Of a DNA stretch of 64,000 bases, positions 1-11,651 are shown piece after piece. The stretch is from Petaurus breviceps papuanus. Taxonomy: Eukaryota; Chordata; Mammalia; Diprotodontia; Petauridae. The notes under the pieces were generated by a model. It was not told the DNA's origin and did not search any database. It was given only the letters and a program-made list of their open reading frames with translations. The stretch covers positions 10,653,654 to 10,717,653 of the forward strand of contig JAMXIF010000031.1 of assembly GCA_028583685.1 (NCBI GenBank). The letters run 5' to 3'. Within the stretch, counting starts at the first letter, position 1. Each line of letters begins with the position of its first letter. The translations under genes and the position numbers were made by a program.

Positions 1-245
1 TCTTCTTTCAAAACAATACTAAGACTTTAAAATTTCTATTATGATAATGCTGATGGATATAACCCATGTAACTGAAAGCTCTTTGGAAGGTCTTGAGGCC
101 ATGCAGTTTAAGAACTGATGTTCTTGGCAATTCTCTAAGACTAAGATGCAGAGAAGGTGCCAATCTGCACTAGAGGAGAGAATTTCCTCAACCAGGAGTT
201 CTCTATAGTAGTTAAACCATGGGACTAACCTCCCTTATTCCCTTA

Positions 246-1008
246 CATGGGATGTCTCAAAAGTCTTAGTTTTAAGCTTTAATAACTTCAGAAGTATAAA
301 TGCTACAAACTTACAAAATACTCCCACCATTTGAAAAGTTAATTATGAATTAAAATGTTAAAATACTGATGTTATTCATTAAAATTAAATGTAACCATTA
401 TCATGCTATGCATTACTCTAGCTGACTTTCAAACTTTGTAAAAACTTTTATAAACTTCTTAGTGATTGAAAGGATTACATTTTTAATCATAGCTCATCCA
501 AAGAACAAGGTTTTGGTGCATATATGACAGCTTTGATATGACCCCCACAAGAAAAGTTCTAATGGGGGCGGCTAGGTGGTGCAGTGAATAGAGCACTGGC
601 CCTGGAATCAGGAGGATCTGAGTTCAAATCCGACCTCAGATACTTAACACTTACTAGCCATGTGACCTTGGGCAAGTCACTTAACCCCCAATGCCCTGCC
701 TTCCCCCCTCCAAAAAGCAAAAAAAATGTTTTAATGGAGATAGATCAACTGACCAAGGTGGCCAAACCAGAAGACCTCTACCCATCCACCTGTCTGAGAA
801 AGTGTCATCCAGAAACTATCACACAAGCAACACACAATGTCAGTCACATCATGATATATTAAAAAATCCTTAAAAATTCACAAACCTAAAAACATGTAAA
901 AGAAATGTAAAAAAATTTTGAAATGACAGTTTAAATCAATTTGTGGCATTTATACTTTTGAACTTATTAAAGCTTAAATCTGTGCTAATACTTTTGGGAC
1001 ATCTCGTA
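246..1008. mobile_element. Tc1/mariner-like DNA transposon with a SINE inserted
   Basis: Terminal inverted repeats are readable. The left end has 'gatgtctcaaaagtcttag' followed by 'ttttaagctttaataactt'. The right end, reverse complemented, has 'gatgtcccaaaagtattag' followed by 'atttaagctttaataagtt'. Both ends abut TA (244-245 and 1009-1010), the target duplication expected of this superfamily. Without the SINE at 566-727 the element is about 600 bp, too short for a full transposase gene, and no long frame remains. It is non-autonomous or internally deleted. Confidence 0.65.
566..727 (+). mobile_element. SINE class A
   Basis: It has a tRNA-like head ('ggctaggtggtgcagtgaat'), a CORE/MIR middle ('tgtgaccttgggcaagtcac') and the class A tail 'cttcccccctccaaaaagca' followed by A's. 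It is flanked by imperfect 10-bp copies gttctaatgg / gttttaatgg. It sits inside the mariner-like element and is younger than it. Confidence 0.85.
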
Positions 1009-1147
1009 TATAACAAAATTCTACTCCCATAAGATAACTGCAGAAAAATTGTCTGAATGGCATTGTCAGATTGGTAATGCACCTAAGCATTACATAAGGT
1101 CCTTGAGTGAAAATGAAGGTACAAACAAGGCTGACTTTAGATACGAT

Positions 1148-1480
1148 CAAACAACAAAACAAGCATTTACTAGGCACCTACTGTGTACCAGCCGCTTGGA
1201 CGGAATACAGAAAAGACTTTTGGGATGCTCTGTATTCAATCAGGGCCATTTGCACAAGATAGCTATAAACAAAATACATATAATAATAAATACTGTAGAT
1301 ACAATTAACATCCAAGGTATACTGAGAAGGGAAGGAAGCAGGCACGAGTGGGGTGTTCTGGGAAGACTTACTGTAGAAGCTGGCCCTTGACCTGAGTCCT
1401 GAACGGAACGAAGGATTTTAAGAGGCTACATTAAGGGGGACAGAGATGGGAGCTGCAGTGATAACAGATGCTGCAATGAC
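1148..1480 (-). mobile_element. L2 LINE 3' fragment
   Basis: It begins 'gcatttactaggcacctact', the reverse complement of the usual L2 end, and continues with weakly matching L2 3' sequence ('acctgagtcctgaac'). It is old and has no intact frame. Confidence 0.55.
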
Positions 1481-1714
1481 ATGCATTGACTGACTTTGAA
1501 AGAGTTCAGTCTGCAACATGTCTCGAGCATGGTTTTCACTCAAAGGTTAAACAGGAACTATGAGAAAGGGCCCTCCAGCTATTTCTTAATTATGAGTTGT
1601 TGGGAAACTACTGATATTTGTGATTTAAAAAACAAATCAAGATTTCTTTGGATCACTCAGAAACAAATGAAGAAAGATATTCCAACCCATGCACAATGAG
1701 TCATAAGACATATA
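1481..1714. other. No recognised feature
   Basis: A 67-codon open frame here has no protein-like composition and matches nothing I know. I see no gene. Confidence 0.5.
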
Positions 1715-1866
1715 ATATTGAGTCAGAAGGAACTTTAGAAATAATTTAGTTCAATCTAATTTTACAGATGAGGAAACTGAGGCCTAAAGAGATTAAATGA
1801 TTTGCTCAAGGTTAAACAGCTAGTTATGGCAGAGCTAGGATTATACTTCTCCACTCTGGGTTCTAT
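1715..1866 (+). mobile_element. SINE class M
   Basis: It contains 'tttacagatgaggaaactga' followed by a diverged CORE-like 'gatttgctcaaggttaaaca'. It is an old copy. Confidence 0.6.
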
Positions 1867-1928
1867 TATTAATCTGTTTAAAGTCTGAAGAAAATTTTTG
1901 AGTGTTTATCTGAAACAAGCTGCTCTTT

Positions 1929-2175
1929 TTTGTTCAGTTGTTTTTCAGTCATTTTTGGCTCTTCGTGACCCCTTTTGGGGTTTTCTTGGCAAAGATACTG
2001 GACTAGTTTGCTATTTCCTTCTCCAACTCATTTTACAGATGAGGAACTGAGGCCGATAGGGTTAAGTGACTTGCCCAGGGTCACATAGTGTCTGAGACCA
2101 GATTTGAACTTAGAGAGAGGAGTCTTCCTGATTCCAGGCCCAATGTGCTATCCCCTATGCCACCTAGCTGCCCAA
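1929..2175 (-). mobile_element. SINE class B
   Basis: Reversed copy. It starts with the RTE-like end 'ttgttcagttg...cttcgtgacc' and 'ttttcttggcaaagatactg', and ends with the head 'atgccacctagctgccc'. It is nearly full length. Confidence 0.85.
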
Positions 2176-3160
2176 GGTGAGAGCCTTATATAGGGAAGCA
2201 AGTATTGGTAATCTTTATTATTGTACTCCAAAAGTTTCCTTAGCAATTCAGTTGTTTGGAAATTGGAATTCATTTCTCTGTAGAAATGTAAAAAATGCTT
2301 AGAGGTGACAGAATCTCAAATTGATCCATATGAATCTATTTAAACTGTAACACAATCAAATTACTTGATACTCTCGTAATGGATGAAGATTCCAAACCCT
2401 TCATGACTTAATAATGGTCTTCAATGGATGCTATGGACAAAAAAAAAATCACCCTGGGGCCAGTATAGTAGGAAGACTCACTCAACTTATACTTTGCTGC
2501 CCTTCAAATTACAATGATTGTTGAGTCTATACTCAAAAGTCTTTATATCCTGGTAGGATCAGTTAGAGCTTGTATTCTGTCAGAATGGCCTTTGAGAAAC
2601 TAGGGTAATGACTGTCATCATGGTAGGACTCTAATGGAGGTTGAAATAAGAGTTAAACTTTAGTACTTGTTTGAACTAGTGGGAACTATGTGATATGTTA
2701 GAGAAATGGAGAAAAAATAGGGGAAGATTTTTTTGACAGTTAACTCTAGAAAAAATTTTGAAAAACAGAATAAAGCTTATTTTTGGCATTCTTCGCCTCT
2801 CCTTTCTGTACCCCTTTCCATTTTCCAGTGTGCCTTCCCTCATATACTACTGTCCTCTTGCTATCCTGGAACCCCCCCCCCCACCCCATACAATAGCATA
2901 GGACTCCATTCTGGCTTCCCCAACTTCTCAAGTGTCCTATACTTTGAAATGACCATCCCCTTATCCTCTCCAAGTCACAACTCCCAATTCCTCAGTGAAG
3001 CTGACCTGAAAAAGGTATTGGGAGGAAAAGAGTTGATTAGATTAATTCACATTTCTCTGTGTATGTCTAACAGTCCTTAATCATCCTAAAAGAATTTGCA
3101 GCTTTAGAAGATGCTTACTATCCACAAATGGATTTCTAATTAGTGGAATTTTCAGTACAT
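2176..3160. other. No recognised feature; contains a poly-C run
   Basis: A C-run lies near 2873-2882. Open frames of 115 and 75 codons (2733-3080 plus, 2746-2973 minus) overlap each other and look like chance frames in pyrimidine-rich sequence. I see no exon or repeat family that I can name. Confidence 0.5.
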
Positions 3161-3164
3161 GTGG

Positions 3165-3300
3165 AGGGAGTGAGGGAGGGAGAGAGAGAGAAAGAGACAG
3201 AGAGGAGGAAGGGACGGGGAGGGGGAAGAGGGAAAAGGGNNNNNNNNNNGAGGAAGGGACGGGGAGGGGGAAGAGGGAAAAGGGGAGGAGGGAGGAAAGG

Positions 3301-3347
<47 letters not shown>
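3165..3347 (+). repeat. Purine-rich (GA/GGA) low-complexity repeat with a 10-N gap
   Basis: It consists of gagg, gaggaa and then pure (ga)n near 3307-3338. Ten N's at 3240-3249 mark an assembly gap. The 35 bases before the gap (3205-3239) and the 35 bases after it (3250-3284) are identical. Confidence 0.95.
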
Positions 3348-3352
3348 CTTAA

Positions 3353-3735
3353 AGTTGGATATATAGATTTGTGAGTTATTTGCATAGAGATGAGAATTGA
3401 ATATATGGGAGCAGATGAGATCACTGAGAGCACAGAGATATAAGAGTATCCAGGACAGAGCCTCAGGGAATGCCCATATTTAGTGGATGGGAGATAGATA
3501 AATATACAGCAAAGAGGATTTAGAAAGAGTAGTTAGATAGGGAGCAAGAGAGAGCAGCAGTCACAAAGTCTGAGAGAAGAGAATCTAGGAAGAGAGGGCA
3601 GCTGGATAATATAAAAAGCTAAAGAGAGGTCAATGGGATGTGGACTGAGAAAAAGTCCACTGGATTTAACAATTCAGAGATTGTTGGTCATTAAAGGTGG
3701 TTTTGGTTGAACTGGACAAGGTTCCATTGGACTCT
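3353..3735 (-). mobile_element. L2 LINE fragment (coding part, reversed)
   Basis: Phrases such as 'gggagcagatgagatcac', 'ccaggacagagcctcaggga' and 'aagctaaagagaggtcaa' match the reverse strand of the L2 reverse-transcriptase region. It is strongly decayed. Confidence 0.6.
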
Positions 3736-3767
3736 AGAGAAGTAATTTTTTTCTCTCTGAGCCTATA

Positions 3768-3930
3768 TTTCTGTGTGTTGTTTTTTTGCTTTTTGAAGGG
3801 CAGTTGGGGTTAAGTGACTTGCCCAAGGTCACACGGCTAGGTTTTGTGTTAAGTGTCTGAGGCCAGATTTGAACTCAGGTTCTCCTGATTCCAGGGCAGG
3901 TACTCTCTGCACTGCATCACCTAGCCACCC
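3768..3930 (-). mobile_element. SINE class A with 11-bp target duplication
   Basis: Reversed class A copy ('ggttaagtgacttgcccaag' through 'catcacctagccacc'). Its flanks carry ctgagcctata at 3757-3767 and 3931-3941. It split an older MIR-like SINE whose 3' part resumes at 3942-4040 ('cttcatctgtaaaattcac'). Confidence 0.85.
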
Positions 3931-3941
3931 CTGAGCCTATA

Positions 3942-4040
3942 GTTCTTCATCTGTAAAATTCACTATCTGTTTCAAAGGGCTGTTGTGATTTTAAAAGTGT
4001 TTAAAGCAATATATAAATTTATGACAATGATTGTTGTTGT
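3942..4040 (+). mobile_element. SINE class C, 3' part
   Basis: It has 'catctgtaaaat', then 'caaagggctgttgtgatttt', then 'gttgttgtta'. This is the tail of a MIR-like SINE interrupted by the class A copy. Confidence 0.55.
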
Positions 4041-4369
4041 TACCCAAGGCCAAATTTAACTAAGTTCTGAGGCTTTTCAAAAGAAGTTTGACATCTGAGA
4101 GATGAATTTTAGGCACGGAAATTTATGAAGATAATCTACTAAGGCGTAGATTTTAAAAAAAGAAAGAATTCTCTGAATGGAACAACCATATCAAAGAAAT
4201 TATAGTTCATTGAAATAGTGAAGAATGTAGTTATTTGGGCCCATGATATATTTCCCTACTAATCCATAAATTTTAATGAAGTCAGGGATGGTGTCATAGC
4301 TAACCTTTTTATCTTCTCTAAGCACCTTACAAAGTATTCTGCCAACAGTAGTCACTAATTAGGATCAGA
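4041..4369. other. No recognised feature
   Basis: AT-rich unassigned intronic sequence. I see no open frame or repeat family here. Confidence 0.5.
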
Positions 4370-4675
4370 GTTTTGGACATAAAAAGGTGCCTAGAGATCA
4401 TCTGGTACAGTTATATTATTTAACAGATAAGGAAACAGGGGCATAGAGAATCTGATTAGTTTGCTGTTGGACTGTAAGCTCCATGAGGGTAGGGATTGTT
4501 TCATTCTTTATATTTATACAAGAACTCAGCAGAGCACAAGCACAAGGTATATAGTAGGTCCTTAATAAATGCATGCTGATTGATTGACCAAGGTTCTAAA
4601 GTATTAAATGGCAGAACTGGGGGTTAGAACTCAAGTCCCATGCCTCCAAGGTCACAGCTTTTTCTACTGAGTCAT
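4370..4675 (+). mobile_element. SINE class M split by an L2 3' end
   Basis: The outer element is class M ('gtgcctagagatcatctggt ... aacagataaggaaac'), resuming after 4588 ('aaggttctaaagtattaaat'). The inner part at about 4468-4588 is an L2 terminus ('actgtaagctccatgagggt' to 'cttaataaatgcatgctgat'). Confidence 0.6.
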
Positions 4676-4807
4676 GCTTCTTCCCCCAAATTCTTGCTGA
4701 GTTTTAAAACTTTGAATTCAAAAGCAGTAGGACCTACTGAGTAGGTTATGAGGTTCAAAGAACTTCATTGTATTGTCTGCTGAATTTTGCTCATGATCTT
4801 CAGCATA

Positions 4808-4913
4808 AGGAGGTACTGGAGAAGGAAACAGCAAACCAATCTGGTATCTTTGCCAAGAAAACCCCAAATGGGGTCATGATAAGTAGGACATGACTGAACA
4901 ACAACAAACATAA
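4808..4913 (+). mobile_element. SINE class B, 3' half only
   Basis: It has 'ctggagaaggaaacagcaaa', 'tctttgccaagaaaacccca', 'ggacatgactgaacaacaac'. The tRNA-like head is missing. Confidence 0.75.
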
Positions 4914-5124
4914 GGAGGCATTTAGTATACAAATATATGTAGAGATAGAGACTGAACCTTTGCTTTCACTGGTATAGGGAATATCCAGCAAGGAAACTTC
5001 CATTCCCTGGGCACATAGTCATCTTCTCTGCTTAGAGGACTAACAGTATGTGTTATAAGAGGAACTTGTTCTGAGCTTGATCCTCTATCTACTACACTAT
5101 CACTTGTCATCAAAAACCTGGCCC

Positions 5125-5615
5125 CTACCTACCTTTTTAGTCTTCCTATGCTTTCCTTCCCTCTATGCTCCATGATCCTGCTAGACTGGACCATTGATAA
5201 TTCCATGATTGTGACACATCATCCCCTGATTCTGTCCCTTTCCCTGGCCATGCCCTCTGCCTGAAATGCTTTTCCCTCTTTTCTCCCCCTTTTAGGCTCC
5301 CCAACTTCCTTCAAGAATCATTTTAAATCCCACCTTCTACAGGAGTCCTTTCCCAGTTTCCTTAGCTGTTAGTGTCCTCTCTCAAACTGACTTCCATTTG
5401 CTCTGTATATATCTTATATGTAGTTTACATTTTGTCTTCCATTTTGCATGTAAGCTTCCTGAGGGCAGGAACTCATTTTGCCTTCCTTTGTATTCCCAAC
5501 ACACCACAGTACCTGGCTCACAGCACACTCATGGTTTTTTTTTCCATTTAATTTTACATGTAAACAACAATTACATGTAAACAACACATAGTATACTCAA
5601 TAAATGTATGTTAAT
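5125..5615 (+). mobile_element. L2 LINE 3' end
   Basis: It has 'atgccctctgcctgaaatgc', 'aatcccaccttctacaggag', 'aagcttcctgagggcaggaa' and ends 'ctcaataaatgtatgttaat'. This is the usual L2 3' untranslated order. Confidence 0.75.
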
Positions 5616-5671
5616 TGTGTCTCTCATGCAAATGCATATACACACATATATTCACAAATTTCACCTCTGAT

Positions 5672-5850
5672 GCTTACTTGTCATGTAATCACTGGCAATC
5701 ACTTAACCCCTCGTAAGTTTTGGTATTCTCCTCTGTAAAATGGGGATAGTGATACTATGTATTTCAAAGGACTGCTGGGAGGATCAAATGAGATCGCTTA
5801 TGGAACAAACTCTGCAATTAAAGTACTCTATAAATACTAGTTATTATGAT
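5672..5850 (+). mobile_element. MIR-like SINE (class C)
   Basis: It has 'tgtcatgtaatcactggcaa', 'cctctgtaaaatggggatag', 'gggaggatcaaatgagatc' and 'tctataaatactagttatta'. Confidence 0.65.
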
Positions 5851-6185
5851 ATATGTACATGTGTTTATATTATATGTGTTAATTAAAGCCCTAGATTCTC
5901 TTTTCTAAAATTTTCATCTATTCTGTAATGAAATTCTAATTCATATTGAGACTCAAAAGGGAGTAGAAAAATTCTTTCTAGTTTAACCTACTAAATAGAT
6001 ATGACAAGATTAGTAAAGCTTTGAGCCCTGGACCAACTTTGACTCTCAACTTAATAGGTCAGGTGTCTAAGAGGTAGAATCTTTATTTCTACCTCTGGTT
6101 GTAAAAAGGCAATAGGAGTCTTAGAAATGATGTAAGGAAGTATCATGGTATAGGGAGGAAAGTGTTGAAAGGACCTTTTAGCCAG
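5851..6185. other. No recognised feature
   Basis: Unassigned AT-rich sequence. Confidence 0.45.
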
Positions 6186-6442
6186 AAAAGGGGTAGCTAG
6201 GTGGCCCTGTGGTTGGAGTACAGGGCCTGAAGTCAGGAAGATTCATCTGGGTGAGTTCAAGTCCAGCATGAGATACGTACTACTTATGTGACCCTGGGCA
6301 GGTCACTTAATCCTGTCTGCCTCAGTTTCCTTAGTTATAAAAATTAGCTGGAGAAGAGAATGGCAAATTACATCAGTATCTTTGTGAAGAAAGCCCCAAA
6401 TGGAGTCATGAAGAGTTGGACATGACTGAAAAACAACTGAAC
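6186..6442 (+). mobile_element. SINE class B
   Basis: It starts 'ggggtagctaggtggccctg' and ends 'gagttggacatgactgaaaa'. It is nearly full length. Confidence 0.85.
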
Positions 6443-6461
6443 TGAATCAGTTCTAAATCTG

Positions 6462-8170
6462 TGATCATAGAATCACAAGATTTCAGGGTTCTCAAACATC
6501 TCAGAGGTCATCTAGTCCAAAATATATCTGAAAAGAGATCCCCCGTAAAATATACTTGAAAAGTGCCCATCCTGGCTTTGTTTAAGACTTCAGCTGAGGG
6601 ATACTTCTCATGGCAGCCCATTCCACTTGAAGATAGCTCTAGTTATTAGGAAGTTTTTCCTGACATTAAACTTATGTTCTATTTATAGCAACTTCTACCT
6701 ACTTATCCTAATTCTAGCTTCTTGGGCTAGGTAGAACACATGATATTCTTTCTAACAGCTGAAAACAGCTAGCATTTCCCATTTTCTTCTTCTTTTCCTC
6801 CTCCCTGCTTACATTACACTCCTTTCAGGTCTTGTTGATTCATGCTGATGTCACAGTTCATTAAAACACACAGCTATTTCTCCTGTGAGCTTCTGCCTAG
6901 CACTGTCTTCACCATTTTAGATTCAGGAAATTGACTTTTTGAACCTTTGTGAGGTTTTTACATTTATCACTATACAATTTCCTCTTGTTAGATTCAGCCT
7001 AATATTCCATCCCTTTGAGAGAGATCCTGTTGAATCCTGGTTCCAATGTATTAGTTACCCTTATCTCTGTGTCATCTACATATCTGATAACTGTACCATC
7101 TATGCCTTGATCCAAGTCCCAGATAAAAATGTCAAACAGTGCCAAGTCAAGGACAAATTCCTGAGGTGTTCATTTTGATAAATATATAAAAAGGTCTAAT
7201 TCTTAATTGGACAGTCAGTATTACCTTGGGGGAGGCAGCAGGTGGCCTTAAGAAGTCAAAATGCTAAGAGGCTCTTTGTCTAACTACGTTAAGACCTTGC
7301 TCATAAAAAGAATATGAAATAGTTTCAGTAAATATAGTTGCACCCTCTTTGATATTCCTTTCCTTTGAAGGTGGATTGTTCCTGGTCCTTCTGCAAGCTG
7401 TAAATTGACTTAACTGATAGTATTTTGTTCCCTTTTTTTGTGTATAAAACCCTTTCTGAAACTAACTCTTTGGGGAGAGAAGTCCAAATCTGAATTTCAT
7501 CCTTGGGTTTCTCTTTCTTACCACTGTAGCTCATTTTGATAATAACTTATTTTGTTAATGAAAAAAAATTTCCCTCTAAACACATTGAAGACTTCCAAGT
7601 TGACACCAATCATTAATGACTATTCTTCAGGTACAGTCATTTAACCAGTTCTGAATCTTATAAATTAGATTGCCATCTAGTCAAGTATGAGTAATTGATC
7701 AAATGCTTTGCTAAAAATCTAGATAAAATCTATCTACTTCATTTCCCTACTCTTCTAATTTAAGTGACCTTGTCAAGAAAGGGGACACACCTAGGATGGC
7801 ATGATCTATTCTTGTCAAACTCAGGTTCGCTCTTTGGGTCTACTGCTTACTTTTCTAGGTGTCATCAAATATCACTTTATATTCTAGAAGTCATGGATGA
7901 ATTTCAAATCAAAGTCAAACTTACTGGTCTATAGGCTCTATTCTCCATTCTCTTCCAGAAACAAATAAGTCATTTGCCCCTTTTCCAATCTGTGACTAGC
8001 GCTTTCATCCTCCATGATACTTTAATGACCACTAACAAAGACTCAATCATCACATCAGTCATTTCTTTCAGTATCATAGGAAGTACTTCAACTGGGTCAG
8101 GTGACTTGAACTCATCAAAGGTAATGAGGTGATCTCTCACTCTCTTCATATTTCTATTGGGTATCAACCC
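6462..8170 (-). mobile_element. CR1/L3-type LINE, decayed, about 1.7 kb
   Basis: Read on the plus strand it begins with a CR1-like end ('catagaatcacaagatttca ... ggtcatctagtccaa'). It then runs through conserved CR1 phrases in the expected order: 'catggcagcccattccact', 'ctctgtgtcatctacatat', 'aaatgctttgctaaaaatct', 'ggcatgatctattcttgtca', 'ggtcaggtgacttgaactca'. The coding strand is minus. Many changes leave no long frame. A and B SINEs are absent from its interior. Confidence 0.7.
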
Positions 8171-8342
8171 TATTAGCTATATTTATTAGAGTTTTACATG
8201 AACTGCTTGGGAGATATGTGTACCATTTTATATTTGTCTTAAAAACCAAAATGACCAAGTTTTAAAAATTTTCTCTTTTCTTTAATCTATTTATTCTATG
8301 AGTCCATGTAACAGACCCTGTGACCTAAGAAGGAAAATAATT

Positions 8343-8645
8343 GGGGCGGCCAGGTGGCTCAGTGAGTAAGAGCACCGGTTCCAGTGTTGGGACGACCTGG
8401 AGATCGAATCCCGGGCTCAGACACTTAGCACCCACCCAGAAACACCTGGCCGTGTAACCTTGAGCAAGTTACTTAACCCCAATTGCTTAGGGGCGGCCAG
8501 GTGGCTCAGCGAGTAAGAGCACTGGTTCCAGTGTTGGAATGACCTGGAGATCGAATCCCGGGCTCAGACACTCAGCACTACACCCAGAAATAACTGGCCG
8601 TGTAACCTTGAGCAAGTTACTTAACCCCAATTGCTTAAAAAAAAA
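8343..8645 (+). mobile_element. Dimeric SINE class D, left plus right monomer, intact target duplication
   Basis: There are two tandem tRNA-headed monomers: 8343-8490 ending 'ccccaattgctta' without an A-tract, then 8491-8645 ending in poly-A. The heads read 'ggggcggccaggtggctcag', with a B-box-like 'gagatcgaatcccggg'. The left monomer has 'cacccacccagaaacacctg'; the right has 'cactacacccagaaataact'. A single 12-bp duplication, aggaaaataatt, bounds the pair (8331-8342 and 8646-8657), so the dimer inserted as one unit. Confidence 0.9.
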
Positions 8646-8739
8646 AGGAAAATAATTCACCTTCTCTTATGTAAAATAGAAATATTGTTCATAAATGATG
8701 CAATATTTAACTCACATATTCAAATGGATCTGTGGTGTC

Positions 8740-9172
8740 ATTGAAGTCAATATTTCCTCTAATGATGTGGCTCTCAGCTAACCAATGCCTGCCTATACTG
8801 TGGGACTCTTCTCTATGTATTCCCACAAGTTTACCACAGGGGATCCACCTTATGTCCTAGGAATCTTCTCATTTTTCTCCTGACACTTCAAGGATACCAG
8901 AGGAACAAAGAGCCTGCCCACTGGTTATTGCTCTCATTTCAAAACCAATCAGTCTTGGTTTTCCATCATACATTGACATCATCCACTATTCTGGTTCCTA
9001 TTTGTAGCTTACTCATACTTGACATGCACCTTTCTTGTTTTCAAGTTGCCTTCCTCATTAGACTGTGAACTCCTTGAAAGCAGGGGGCAATCTTTTGCCT
9101 TTCTTCACAGCCCCAGAGCTTAGTACAGTGCCTGGAACATAGTTGGCACTTAATAAATGTTTGTTGACTGAC
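8740..9172 (+). mobile_element. L2-like LINE 3' end
   Basis: The last 120 bases are a clear L2-type terminus ('agactgtgaactccttgaaa ... gcacttaataaatgtttgtt'). The preceding 300 bases are assigned only by continuity. Confidence 0.55.
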
Positions 9173-9184
9173 TTCTTCGTTCAC

Positions 9185-10260
9185 ATTTCTTTCCTGTGTA
9201 CATTGTTAGGTTCTGAATCACTGTAGTTCTAGAAGAGGGTCTGCATTGTTCTGGGGCTTGATACAGTAAATAACATGCCATTTGCCAACAAAAACACTTG
9301 AAGGAGCTTACTCTGTATGGGAAATCTCTGTTGAATTTAAACTATACTAGATTTTCTCCATGACAATTGCGAAGACTGTCAGTGGACATATATCTCTATT
9401 TCTTGCCTCACTTGATACTAATGATCATAGGATCCTTCAACAAGATTATCTCTGATGCTTTATCTTTCAAGGAATCGTGAACATATTTGATATACGGATG
9501 GAAGACACCTTGTTAGAATGGAGCCTTTAAGGTGCCCTTTTGCTTTACTGAATCAAGAGCTTTCTTGAAATCAATCAAAATTGAGCACAGTGGGTAGGTT
9601 GTATTCTCTACATTTTTCAGTCAATTGCATGAGAATAAGGATGTAGTCTGCTAAACCTGCTTATTCCCTACTCACACCCTGAGGATACTCTTCATATGAT
9701 ATACATATTTATGCATACATGTATATTCACACACATGTATATTATGCTCATAGAAATTTATAAAGGTGGGAAAGTAGATATGTAGGTCAATAGTTGATTA
9801 TGTTCTCTTGGTCATCCTTTTCTGTAATTAAGAAGGTCTGAAGTTTATTTTTCTCTACATGTTTTTGCTTTCTTTTCTCCCTTTAGATATTTGGTGAATC
9901 TATTCCACAGCACTGTTAATTGCATTGCTTCCTTCCTAGCTCTGTTTTTTGTATTCTTGGTCCTAGTCAGCTGCTTTCCCAATCTTTGTTCTCCTTTAGT
10001 TCTCCTTAGTGCCATCTCTAGCTCCTTTAAAAGCCCATCTGTAAAGCTAGAGTCCAAGAGGGACTTGATGGTAAAAAAAAAAAGCTCATTATAAAAATCT
10101 TTGCTAATCTTGTTATTTTTTTCTCTCTGTATTGTCCACCTTCATTTTCATACTTAAATGTCTTTGGTATAACTTTGCTTAGTTGAGATATTTCTGAAAT
10201 TTTCTTTAAGCTGGTTTGACACTGAATCACATCTCTGTTTTGTTAAGTAACACTATCCTT
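9185..10260 (-). mobile_element. RTE/BovB-type LINE, decayed reverse-transcriptase region
   Basis: Read on the minus strand around 9560-9640 it gives RTE-like protein pieces (DYILILMQLTEKCREYNLPT followed by a FDxFKKALDS-like stretch). Around 9480-9530 it gives a GVPSVYI-like piece. These are in the order expected for an RTE reverse transcriptase. Several stops and frame changes make it non-coding. The 70-codon minus frame at 9845-10057 is probably upstream sequence of the same element. Confidence 0.6.
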
Positions 10261-10483
10261 AATCTTCCATCATTCTTCTCCATTAGATTTTACAAATGAC
10301 TTTATATTATAAACTAGTGTCACCTTTGGCCACAACATCTCTCTGTCTAGCAAATAAGTCAAGTGTTTGCTTTTAGAGACAGCTAGATGTTACAGGGAGA
10401 GAGAACAGGGTCTGGAGAAAGGAAATCTTGAGTTCAAATTCTAAGACACTTATTTACTACTCCATCAGTAATGAGTTATTTTG

Positions 10484-10645
10484 GGGAAGCTAGGTGGCAC
10501 AGTGAATAGAGCACCAGACCTGTAGTCAGGAGGACCTAAGTTCAAATCCGACCTCAGACACTTAAAATAAAACTAGTCGTGTGACCTTGGGCAAGTTACT
10601 TAACCCCAATTGCCCTACCTTCCCCCCTCCAAAAAGCAAAAGAAA
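10484..10645 (+). mobile_element. SINE class A
   Basis: It has the head 'gctaggtggcacagtgaata', the core 'gtgaccttgggcaagttact' and the tail 'ccttcccccctccaaaaagc'. It is inserted within or next to the RTE-like region. Confidence 0.85.
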
Positions 10646-11560
10646 AGTTATTTCCTGTCCATTAAAATGTGATACATTTAATTTCTGGTGACTTTATTTA
10701 GCATTTACCATGTTTACAATATTCAGATTCTTTTCTCTAAGGAACTATACTGATATAGAGGCATGAGATTTCTGCTCAGTTTATCAATTACTGACCTATA
10801 CTTTCTCATTTATTTCTAGCAATTCCCACCTTTGCTTTGAAGTCAGCAGGTATTAAAGTATTGATTTAATTTGGAGGATCTTCTTAATTTCTTCATAGAA
10901 TCTCTTTTTATTTTCTACAATAGATTTTGGTGAGTAAGATTGAAAAAAAAATTTTCATGTTTTTCCCCAAATAGTTATCTTTAAAACAGCAATATGAGAT
11001 AATGAAATATCTCATGAAATGATGTTTCTTTGGCCTGTGGGTTGATGGGATAAAGCCAACTTCCCCAACTCCATTATTTGTATCTTCTAGGAAAACCTTT
11101 GAGAAATCCTTTCCTTCAAATACTTTCTTCTGGTTTCATTTAAAGTGGGAATGTTGAGACCAAAGCAATTTTGTTCCTCTAGTCATGTCCTATTACGAGG
11201 CACTGAACATGAACCATCCAATTAGAGAACTGACAGCTTATTTAAAATGTATACATGGTCCAAACATTTTGTGACTCTTAGCACCTTATACCTCCTTTCC
11301 TCCTCCTTTGTCACCATCACCGTAGAAGCATCTGGGTGCTACACAGGACTGAGAACCACTTTGTATTTTTCACTGATTCATGGACAACCATGATCCAAAA
11401 GTTTATCACTGAATGGACACTGGGTGATGAGGCTTTTCAATCTTAGGTAGGCTGGTCCTCAGGAAGCAGATTCAATCTGCTGCTTGGATGTACCCGAAGC
11501 CTCTTCAGCCTGGTAGAATCTCTGAGAGCTTCTGATATAAATAGCACAGTTTTCAAGAAC
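10646..11560 (-). mobile_element. Possible 5' continuation of the RTE-like LINE
   Basis: The position upstream of the reverse-transcriptase remnant on the minus strand suggests the endonuclease/5' part. I can identify no diagnostic residues, so the assignment rests mainly on continuity. Confidence 0.25.
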
Positions 11561-11651
11561 CCAGGGTCAATTCTCCATCACAGGCCCAACTTTGTGTGTG
11601 CTGTATATAATACACACTATAAGACTTCCAATAAGAATGTTTAAACCAAGG

